From Gracilariopsis chorda (taxonomy: Eukaryota > Rhodophyta > Florideophyceae > Gracilariales > Gracilariaceae), in assembly GCA_003194525.1 (NCBI GenBank), contig NBIV01000093.1:186001-250000 (forward strand): a stretch of DNA of 64,000 nt. The letters are read 5' to 3'. Positions within the stretch are counted from its first letter, which is position 1; each line of letters opens with the position of its first letter. Shown here piece by piece: positions 55,200-64,000 of the stretch. The notes beneath the pieces are model-generated. The model was not told the origin of the DNA. It saw only the letters and a program-made list of their open reading frames with translations, and searched no databases. The translations under genes and the position numbers were made by a program.

Positions 55200-57400
55200 T
55201 GCTGGTGCTTCCGTTTCCTTATATCCTACACCTAGTCCAAGCAAGCTATTTAAATTGTGACAAACTTCGTACAAAGATGCTACAATGCCCGTTGTAGCAA
55301 TCATTTCGGCCAGCATTCCTTCTCACTTGGTGATATTGCAAAGCAGGTGGAGTACGTATGTCTTTCCAATACTTGCGGATCCTTGCACAAAGAAAACCTT
55401 TCCTGGATTGCTTCTTTGCTCTTGCAGCGCTTGTCTTTGGCGAGGTTTTAAGATGGCGTACCTTGACTGCAACGATGACGCATTTCGCAGCACATGCGCG
55501 TCTCGAGTGGTTGAGGCTCAATTTGTCTCAGTCATTGATGCATCATCCTGCTGTAGCTGCTGCAAGAAGAAGCTGTGATGGCGAAGCAGGCGTCCACCGT
55601 GCCGGTCTGAGATCTCCACCACACGTAGATACATCTCTTGTTTTGTTGCTGCTCATCGTCTGTATGTATGTCACTACAAAGTGCCACCGAATTGTCAACT
55701 GCCACTTTCCCTGCGTGTACACCTGATTGGTACAGCGTCACAACAACACGTCGTAGCTCTGAGGGCGTGCTGTAGATCAGCACTGCTTCTTGAGAAAAAA
55801 TTATCAAACTCGGATGCGTCCGCAAGCATTCCCGTTGTAATCGCCGTTTCACGATACGTTTCATACTGCTGTCCGTTACAGTTCCTTGTTTTTGAATAGG
55901 AGCTCGAGCCGTGATTTATGATCAGCAAGCAAAAAGCAAAGAGCTCAATGTCGGACGGGGAAACACCTCTGATCCTTGCAAAGCACTGCTAGCTTTTCGT
56001 GCGCTCTACCACGTACATGGGCAGATTGCAGTCGTCTAATGACACCGGAATGCCATCTCCGTCGTGTTGATTATGCAAAAATGCAGAAAGCATGCGATAT
56101 AGACGCACCTTTTCAAGCTACGAATGGTAGTCAAGGCACGCATATGCTTCGGGCCTTGCAAAGTATCTCTCCAATGTAGACGGCTGCGATGCGGAATGGG
56201 TGTGATGAGGACCTCTCAGCAGAAACGTGCGCTCTCCAACCAAGTGCATGACAAGTTGCTCTACTTTAAGTATGATGTGCACATGGCGAAAACCAAAGAC
56301 TCTTCAAGCTGCGTATACAGCGCACACAACACGCGCACGCATGTATGCATGAATGTCGTTCTGCACCTGCGGCTCTTGTTGTTGCTCGTTCTTCTTGCCT
56401 GTCTCGTTAAGGTCACTCAAATTGAGCACATCCCCCTGAGCTTTGGGCTGCTCAACGCGTACTTTATCAAATAGGCCACTGCGTTCCCTCCTTGCGTGCG
56501 TTTTTCGTTTATATGGGAGGGGTACTTATTGGTCAGAGTTGAATTGTACGGCACAATAGTGAGGTCCTATGCCCTTCTCCTGCGGTATAACACGAGATTT
56601 GTGCTTTCTTCAATGAACGTCTCTGGGACAACCATTTTATTTTCGTATCAAAACTTGCATGGCCCAGCGCGATTTCGGCATTAGGGGGTGTGGCAATGCC
56701 TGTGCATGGACCGAATAAGGCCACGCAACACGTCGTCTTCACCGCCAAGGAGAACTACTGCACGAATCAGTTCGTCTGTCACGTCAATGTATTCAATCAC
56801 GCTTTCTTCGAACCACACGAGCATGTGGTGATGAGGCACATTGCGTTCTTGAAACTCTAGGTTTGATGCAACCCTCAAGCACTTCATTCTAAAGATGTGC
56901 TTCGAGTTCTTCTCCAAGTTCTTCATGAAATCATTTGCGTACTGGCTGTACACCCTTGCAGTCAGATCGGGTCGTTCAAACGGTGGAGATCAGTTACTCT
57001 GTGCCGCAAATGCTCCACGATGCTGGTGTTCATTCCAGGGCGTTTGATGTCCTCTCGCCAGATGTTCATTGTTATTGTAATGAAGAGAGAGGGAAGTAAT
57101 CGCCGCACTACGATGGCCCGTACATCCATGCGTTTGTTTTTCCAGTACGCTGCTGAGTTGACCGAGTCATCAGACAAAAAGATCCGTCCCATCTGCGCGA
57201 GCTGGGATAGTCACATTTGGCCATTTTGCGGTTGTGCTTGCTGGATCTCCAGATCCTGTACCATGCGCACGTAATGCTCTCTATCCAAGAGGCGCAGTTT
57301 CATGTACTCAATGTTTATGTGGGTCCAAAGCATCCACATATGCATCAAAGGTTAACTGTTTGGGAGGATGTTGTCTGAGTACAGACCTCACTTCGCGTTC
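55200..57400 (-). mobile_element. Helitron C (Rep and helicase pieces), decayed
   Basis: The minus strand reads the Rep N-terminal region (about 57280-56960: VNSAAYWKNKRMDVRAIVVRR, ITMNIWREDIKRPGMN), then RPDLTARVYSQYANDFM and EFQERNVPHHHMLVWFE (HuH motif, about 56950-56800). Further on is a helicase Walker A region near 55420-55380 (FFVQGSASIGKTYV) with ATTGIVASLY and LNSLLGLG after it. Frames are broken in many places and the region between Rep and helicase is shortened. Same orientation as Helitrons A and B but clearly diverged from them in protein sequence, so it is a separate lineage or an older copy. Confidence 0.65.
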
Positions 57401-58514
57401 TCAGCCCAGGTGAGCTTTTGGAGCTTCCACTCATTAACGCTGAGACCTGAGCTTGTAGTGCAATACATTCCCGCGTACGGGCGATGGTGAAACTCATATC
57501 TGAGGTGTACTCGGTGCGAGCGATGAAGCGGGATGCATGAATTTTAGCCCCCGTTTACCGGGCTAATTAGCGGTCGGGTTACCCAGGGTGGTTATGGGAA
57601 CATTCATATTCTGTGGTACTTGCCTGGCAAGGGTGGTGGACACGTGGCTACAGCCCCGGCCAGGGGGCCCAAAATGGCTACTTATTTTAGTGTAGTTTAG
57701 GGGTTAATTTTACTTAGGCTAGTGCACTACCTACTGTACTGCACTGACCTAGTACTTGAGCGTCGGCCGCACGACGGCGAGCTCACTAAGAAAAGAAGAA
57801 CGAGTTCGGCTCTGACTCTATTCGCCATGCAAAGTGTCTAACTCCTCGCGGAGGTACACCGCTTGCCCGGTAGTTTCACCCGACTCGCACCACCGAGGAG
57901 ACCGTGCTCGTCGTACCCAGTGGGTTGTGACCACTCGTGGTATTCATTGTTGTCGTGTGACCGCCCGTACAGGCCCTATCTCCGCCCCAGTTTTGGGTAT
58001 TGATATTACCGACGTGTGTCGTGAGACCGTGAGACCATCTCTTCCCCTCATATCCCCTAACCGCCGCGCGGTGCGTGTTCGTGCGTGTGTATCGGCACCC
58101 TCCTCCGGGGTCTGTTCCCGCTTTCCGCACGCCCCCGTCGGGTGGTCCCTTTCCCTCTTTTGTTCCCCTGCTCGCAGGGTACTTCCGTACCAGCCGTGGT
58201 TCCGACCCGTTCTAACCCCTAAACCTCCGAGGTACATCCAGGCCCCCGACGGAGTTACACCCGTCATACGGGACACGGAGGGCTCTACCCAGCTGGGCCT
58301 ACCTCTCCAAGAGAGCAAGGCTTCGAGCTGCCTTGGGTGCCTTTCCCACACCGGGATTGCACCACAAGTGTTCTCCCGACCTAGAACGGGTTTGGCTCTC
58401 AATCCGGCCTGTCGGAAGTCCGCTTCCCCTTTTCCTTTTATCCCTTTTTGCTCATTCGTTGAGATTCCCAAGCCGTGGGACTGGTGAAGTAAGCCGTGGA
58501 CGGCTATCTGCAGT

Positions 58515-60557
58515 ATGCTGCCCACAGCTCCGAGTTCCCCCAGGAATGGTCCGCAACAGAACGCCGCAGCGGCGAGATCACGAAGGTCCGTTCCGGAACA
58601 ACTACTTACCGATGCCGTCGGTCTGGAATCCCAAGGAATCCCATCGGCAACCTCGGTGCCTCGAGCCGTGACAGCTGTGGCCACTACGCCACCTCCGGTG
58701 GTCGAAACGCCGTCGGCTGTCCCCCCGAGACCCGGGTCGCCTAAGTACCATCTCCTCGAGTCGAGAATCGACATTGCCAATGTGGCCCACGCCTCCCTCT
58801 CGCAGCAAGTTACCGAGTTGGAACGGCGATGGAGTGACTCCCTGGCTCGGGATTATTCGGGAGATATTCGTCTCCTGAGAGCTGATGTGAATTCCATTCT
58901 GGAGTGTCTGGGTACTCCGGCTGCCTTCGTAGAAGGATATCGGGAGTTCGTGGAGGAAGTTAAAACCCATATGATGCGGGTAACCGGACGTATGGACACG
59001 CTGGAAGCGTTGCTCAGAGAAGACCTGAACGCTCCGAGACAGGAGGAAGTGAAGGTCATCTCAACCCAACACCGCTCCAGTCACCTCCCCCGTCACCCTG
59101 GAAAGAGAGTTCATCGTTATGAAGTTTCGTCAAGTTCCGACTCGGAAACAAGTTCGAGTAGCTCGTCTTCGAGATCATCGCGTGAAGGGAGAGGCCGCCG
59201 TCACGGAGAAGAACCTAGTTCAAGGGCTACCTACACCTCCCATGGAGCAATCCGTGCGCGGGAGAAAGGTCGCCGTCATCTCGGCTTGAAGGAATTGAAA
59301 CCGACGAATCCCCTTTACAGGAAGCTGTTGTCCTATCGTTATTACCGATTGGAAGACTCTTCGGGCACTCGACGTTCGAGAGACACCGGTCGGGTGAAGG
59401 ATCTCATACGTCGTATGAATGTGACGATGCTTAAGCAGAAGTTCTCCGGTGAAGATCCGATCCTCGTGTTGGATTTTCTGGCCCGCTTTGTGCAAGAAGC
59501 AGACGTACTCGAAATGAGTGAGGCGCAGGCATACGTTGCGTTGCCCTACTTTCTTTCAGGAATGGCTGAAGATCAGTACAACTCGGTCAGGGGTTCGTCC
59601 AGGGCCTCAGAAGGAGGTGTTACGTGCTGGCCCGAGGCGGTACACTACCTGCTCAGGTCATACGCGACGGGAACTGCAATCATTCAAGCCATCGTGGTGG
59701 TTCGCGATACGAAACAGAAGCCTGGTGAAACGGAAACGTCGTATTCAACTCGCTTGAATAAAGCGTTTCATCGTTGTGGAAATGTGTTTACCGCTTTTGA
59801 GCGTTGCTCCATGCTGGTGGATGGTTTAGATCCTGGTATCAGGGCACTGGTGTCCCGCTACAGGGAAGAGAAGCGCAAGGCGACGTATCTGGAACTGGTC
59901 CAGTACGCGCAGGCTGAGGGTGACACCCTCAGAGCGAGAGACCCGAGGCGTCGGTCGTCGAAGGCTCTCTTCGTCGAGAACGAGGCTTCCTCGGCATCTC
60001 TCCCTAACCCGAAACCACCTTCCGGATTTGCGGATAACATCCAGTATCTTGGCAGTCTTGAACAGTCGTTGGCAAACTCAGAACTGCCGTCCACGGTTAC
60101 ACCACCCGTGGCAGATCCGGCCTTTTACGCAAACCCCGGTCGGGTCCCCCCAGCCCCGCTAGCCTACGCGTCGAGCGCCACACGACACTCCCGCCCGGGA
60201 TGGTCCAACCGGAAGCAACCAGCATTACAACCACAACACCCTCAGCACCGCGGAATGATGTCCCACGCCACCGGAACACGTTCAACCCCGCTGATTTGCT
60301 ACATTTGTTACCTTGAAGGTCATACTGCGTCGCAGTGTACCCTCCCCATTCGCGAGATGTGGAAGATCGTGGGAAATTATGAGAATCTCCCACCGGAGCA
60401 TAAGGCTCGTGTCCCGAGTAATTCGTATGAAGACGCAAAGGCTGCGGTCTGCAATGCTCAAGCTCGAGAAGCCGCGAAACCCGCGAACGGTAACAATCCA
60501 GACCTTTCGGAACGGGCTCAGCCGCACCCAGCGGTCGATTCGGTCCCGAAAAACTAA
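58515..60557 (+). CDS. Gypsy gag polyprotein
   Basis: 680 codons. A Pro/Ser-rich N-terminus and a coiled-coil-like segment (about residues 85-165) come first. A Ser-rich, basic linker follows (about 190-245), then a capsid-like retrotransposon gag core (about 290-460: FSGEDPILVLDFLARFVQEADV, WPEAVHYLLRSYATG). One CCHC zinc knuckle (CYICYLEGHTASQC, about residue 595) ends the recognisable domains. Gag forms the intracellular particle that packages element RNA. Its stop is followed two bases later by the pol start in another frame, so pol expression must involve reinitiation or a programmed shift, as known for Gypsy relatives. Confidence 0.8.
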   Translation: MLPTAPSSPRNGPQQNAAAARSRRSVPEQLLTDAVGLESQGIPSATSVPRAVTAVATTPPPVVETPSAVPPRPGSPKYHLLESRIDIANVAHASLSQQVTELERRWSDSLARDYSGDIRLLRADVNSILECLGTPAAFVEGYREFVEEVKTHMMRVTGRMDTLEALLREDLNAPRQEEVKVISTQHRSSHLPRHPGKRVHRYEVSSSSDSETSSSSSSSRSSREGRGRRHGEEPSSRATYTSHGAIRAREKGRRHLGLKELKPTNPLYRKLLSYRYYRLEDSSGTRRSRDTGRVKDLIRRMNVTMLKQKFSGEDPILVLDFLARFVQEADVLEMSEAQAYVALPYFLSGMAEDQYNSVRGSSRASEGGVTCWPEAVHYLLRSYATGTAIIQAIVVVRDTKQKPGETETSYSTRLNKAFHRCGNVFTAFERCSMLVDGLDPGIRALVSRYREEKRKATYLELVQYAQAEGDTLRARDPRRRSSKALFVENEASSASLPNPKPPSGFADNIQYLGSLEQSLANSELPSTVTPPVADPAFYANPGRVPPAPLAYASSATRHSRPGWSNRKQPALQPQHPQHRGMMSHATGTRSTPLICYICYLEGHTASQCTLPIREMWKIVGNYENLPPEHKARVPSNSYEDAKAAVCNAQAREAAKPANGNNPDLSERAQPHPAVDSVPKN

Positions 60558-60559
60558 TC

Positions 60560-63500
60560 TTGGGAGTCTCCCCCACGGGAGAGGTGTCTTCCAAGCCGAA
60601 GTTGAAGACGCCTGAGGCGCCACCGCTTCGCTCCCCTGCCAAAATCCTTACGAGGAAACTGGCTCAAGAACACGTGAGCTCGGACCACTTAGTGGCTCTG
60701 CGTCGTCCGTGGATACGGTCCCGTAACCTCCGCATCCCGGATCGAGTTTTGGTAATGGCCAAGAGGAACTATAAAGTTTATAGTGACCTCGGTCTCTCTA
60801 ACCAGTTCATGGTTCGTCAGTTATCTGTCCTGGATACAGGTGCCGCTCCGAACTTGATCAATATCGGGATTATTCCACCCGCCATGCGGAAATGCATTCG
60901 CATTGGCCCAAGTCTGGATCTGGCGGACGATAACAACCCGCTCCAGACTCTGGGAACAATTCCTCTGGTACTCAGACTAGGCACCTACGTGGTGAAGTTG
61001 GACTTCATCGTATGCGATTCTCTTGCTGCACCGGTCATCCTCGGTTGTGATTTCTGTGACCGCTTCGTGGAATCTATCCGCCCTCGCTCCAGATTCGTGG
61101 AATTGGCCAACGGTTCGACCATCCCGATTGTACGGAAGCCCTTGCGACACGCCTCCCGTAAACGGGTACCTTTACCTGCTGCTCAGGAAGCGTCCAATGT
61201 GGATCGAGCATCTACGAAGATTCGCGTCGCGGAACCAGTTTCGATCCCGAAGGAATCTCAGGTCTGGGTCTCGGTAACATCCAAACAACACGGGTTGCAG
61301 GTTGTTCAACCGCTCCCCTCGCTCTACGAACAGCGCCGTCTCGCATTAGCAAATGGGATCGTATCCGTCGAGCCGGACAAACCCTTTAAGGTTCTCGTTG
61401 CTAACCTCGGAACTACCACTCAGTGGTTGGTTAACAAACAGGTCCTGGGCAACATGCTTCCGCATCCGTTGGCTATTCTTCCTACAAAGATTCCGATATC
61501 CGACGTTCTCGGAATACAAGACCCTAAGGAGGGGGAGGAGGTCCCGTTCGTTCCGTTGGATCCCGCCCGGGAAAGTTCAGATTCGACTGTCGAAGAAGCT
61601 CAGAAGAGCACGACTTCAGCATCGGGAGATACTGCGTTAGACCCAGAACAGGCTTTGGATAAGTTGGACCTGGATCACATTAATGAATCTCATCGTGAGA
61701 AGTTTCGTGACATGCTCAGGGACTTTACCGCCGTGTGGGACGGATCCCTGGGGACGATAGGGGTAACCGAACATCGGATTGATTTGTTGCCGGATACACG
61801 GCCTATTGCACAGCACCCGTATCGGGCAGGCCCTAAAGCAAGGGGGGAAGAGAAATCTCAGGTGGAGAAGATGCTGCGAGCTGGAGTTATCGAAGCAGCA
61901 CAATCCCCTTGGGCTTCTCCTGTTGACCTTGTTCCGAAAGCGGATGGATCATGGCGTTTCTGTGTGGATTACCGCCGCCTGAATGCGGTTACCGTCAAGG
62001 ACGTCTATCCGATTCCACGAATGGACGAGTACATTGACTCCCTGGGAAGCGCAACGGTGTTCACTACCCTTGATGCCAATTCGGAATACTGGCAGGTCCC
62101 TATTAGGAAAGAAGATCGTGATAACACCGCGTTTGTGTGCCATCAAGCACTATATCGCTTTAAGCGAATGCCGTTTGGACTAACGAATGCCCCAGCTACA
62201 TTCCAACAGGCAATCGATATTCTCTTGGCGAGGTTCAAATGGACCAGCTGTCTGGTATACTTGGACGACATTGTAGTGTTCTCCAATGACTTGGACGATC
62301 ATCTGTCCCATGTCCGGGAAGTCATGACAGTGCTCCGCAACGCGGGCATCACCCTGAAGCTGGGAAAGTGTGAGTTCTGCGCCGATTCGGTAAAATATCT
62401 GGGACACATCATCCGCCCCGGACAGCTTTCAATCGATGAAGCAAGAGTGAAATCACTTCGAGAGGCGAAACATCCGACTAATCAAACGGAACTTCGATCC
62501 TTCCTAGGACTTTGTAATGTATATCGCCGATTCGTCCCGAACTTCGCCAACTTGTCAGCACCGCTTAACGCACTCCTCTGGAAAGGACAACCCACCGAAC
62601 TGGACGTCTTTGATGAGGCTGAGTCGTCAGAATTCTCGTCTCTTGTCGACGCTGTAACGTCCCCGCCAGTTCTGGCCTTACCGCACCCGGACTTACCCTT
62701 CGAAGTGGATACTGACTCAAGTGCCCACCAGGTGGGTTGTGCGTTGTTCCAAGTCACGGAAGAAGGAGAAAGACATCCGATCGGATATTGGTCACGTTCG
62801 TTGAACGTTCACGAGCGCAACTACTCGGTGTCCGAGAAGGAGTGTCTTGCTGTTGTTTGGGCGTTGGCAACGCTTCGCCCATACCTTATGGGTAACCATT
62901 TCAAGGTTCACACCGATCACTCGGCTCTCCGTGGGCTACTCGAAATTCGAGAACCGTCGGGCCGCCTCATGCGTTGGCGTCTCCGACTCTCGGAATTTAC
63001 ATTTGATGTCCTCTACAAGAAGGGATCCCTGAATACTCAGGCTGACGCCCTATCGCGCTTAGGAACATCAGCGGAAACCGAACCGGTCGACGATCTGGAA
63101 ATACCATGTTTCATGGCACAATCCCCGGAGGGAACGGAAGAAGACGACCCAGACGGGAATGGGGATGACATCTGTGATGATATTCTGGCTGCAAACCCTA
63201 CGGATCCTCCGGATGACCAGGTTGTTCCCATATCCTCTGAGGAAATGATCCGTGAACAACAGCAGGATCCTTTCTGTGCCCAGATTCGTGCCCGTCTTAA
63301 CGGCGGTGCACAGATACCCTTTGCGGTGAACGATCGAGGCTACCTAGTCAGGTCGCTGACACGGGCCCCACAGATCGTTGTACCTCACACGCTGCAGCAG
63401 CGCGTCTTGCATATATCGCATTACGCGAAGTTGGGTGCACATCCCGGCGGGAGGAAACTATACCTGACCCTTCGCAGGGACTTCTATTGGCCTGCTATGG

Positions 63501-64000
63501 CATTTGACTGCTATGCAGTTCGCCGCTCGTGCGTGGAATGTGCGAAGAATAATGTGAAACTTCGGAAGTACTCGAAGAAGTTAACACTATTCCCGGCACG
63601 GGCGCCACTCGAATATGTCGCTATTGATATCTTGGGCGAGCTTGTCAAAACCAAACGTGGTTACAAGTATCTTCTCGTCATTACTGACCGCTTCTCAAAG
63701 TTGGTGAGAACAGTACCGCTTAAACGGATTACCGCGGACGTGGTTGCACGTGCGTTCGTAAACCTACTGGGTCTTTGCTTACGGACCGCCGGTACATCTA
63801 CTCTCCGACAACGGACCTCAATTTACCTCGAAGTTCTTTCAGGACGTATGTCGAATCTTGGGAATCAAGAATATGTTTGTTACCACCTACCACCCGCAGT
63901 GTAACGGACAAGTGGAACGATTCAATCGTACTATGCTCAACGCCCTGCGCGCGTATGTCGCGGATCACCCCATGGAATGGGACTTGTACACGGACGCTAT
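60560..64000 (+). other. Gypsy pol region (protease, RT, RNase H, integrase)
   Basis: Domains in order: aspartic protease (VLDTGAAPNLI, about 60830-61060), reverse transcriptase (about 61840-62400: FKRMPFGLTNAPATFQQ, LVYLDDIVVFS), RNase H (about 62700-63050: DTDSSAHQVGCALF, HTDHSALRGLL), integrase zinc domain (about 63410-63560: HYAKLGAHPGGRK, SCVECAK) and integrase core from about 63600 (YVAIDILGE). The order RT-RNase H-integrase is the Gypsy order. The region continues past the window edge, so a chromodomain or env cannot be assessed. Confidence 0.85.

Larger units (their letters stand above)
57538..64000 (+). mobile_element. Young Gypsy element, running off the right edge
   Basis: A probable LTR and leader (about 57538-58500: AT-rich block, then long pyrimidine-rich GC-rich leader) precede a 680-codon gag and a long pol region. 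Gag and pol frames are long and their motifs well kept, so the element looks recent. I see about one break in the part visible. The 3' LTR lies outside the window, so LTR divergence cannot be judged. Related but much older pieces occur at 20690-23760 and perhaps 17157-17883. Confidence 0.85.

Noticed and set aside
57944-58780. 278-codon minus-strand frame opposite the Gypsy leader and gag
   Set aside because: Gly/Thr/Arg-rich antisense of a pyrimidine-rich leader; not a credible protein.

Overview
The window is eukaryotic nuclear DNA dominated by old and nested transposable elements, with very few host genes. The clearest host gene is an intronless, secreted vanadium-haloperoxidase-like enzyme of the PAP2 superfamily. 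Intronless genes, a haloperoxidase, short TATA-driven 5' leaders and heavy Copia/Gypsy/DIRS/Helitron loading together suggest a multicellular red alga (a Chondrus-like florideophyte). That placement is inference. A brown alga or another haloperoxidase-bearing eukaryote is not excluded.

Layout. 1-1005 is an unclassified repeat (R1) whose second copy lies at about 23803-24460. 1130-1815 is repeat R2, with a copy at 41025-41790. 2604-8929 is a decayed Copia element carrying a Tc1-like transposon (7020-8229). 9905-10880 is a host pseudogene of the FG-GAP/UnbV type. 11678-14870 holds the intact haloperoxidase gene and, convergent with it, a small CxxC-rich gene. The same two-gene block recurs inverted at 27709-30890, where the haloperoxidase is broken by a one-base change in a G-run. 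Between the two arms lie a DIRS-like fossil (about 15585-20640), Gypsy-like remains (to about 23760), the second R1 copy and a direct repeat R3 pair that brackets a solo LTR.

33880-35120 is a Copia gag/protease fossil. From about 35400 a pogo-like (DDE_1) transposase begins. It is interrupted by an old chromovirus-type Gypsy element (36255-44618), which itself holds a younger Copia element on the minus strand (36502-42808). The transposase reading resumes at 44619. 46120-48890 is a tandem array of about 500-bp units that matches the 3' tails of Helitrons lying next to it (48960-49790, 49800-53660 and 55200-57400, all minus strand). A 68-bp minisatellite (53935-54372) and a possible structured RNA (54796-54932) sit between two of the Helitrons. 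From about 57538 to the window edge runs a comparatively young Gypsy element with long gag and pol reading frames.

How parts work together. The only host functional unit that can be supported is the duplicated haloperoxidase plus CxxC-protein cassette. Each gene has its own TATA box and the pair is convergent. Almost all the rest is mobile DNA, whose nesting gives a relative history: pogo-like transposon first, then the chromovirus (LTRs differ at about 15% of sites by eye), then the Copia element inside it (LTRs differ at about 6%). Boundaries of unclassified repeats were judged by eye and are approximate.
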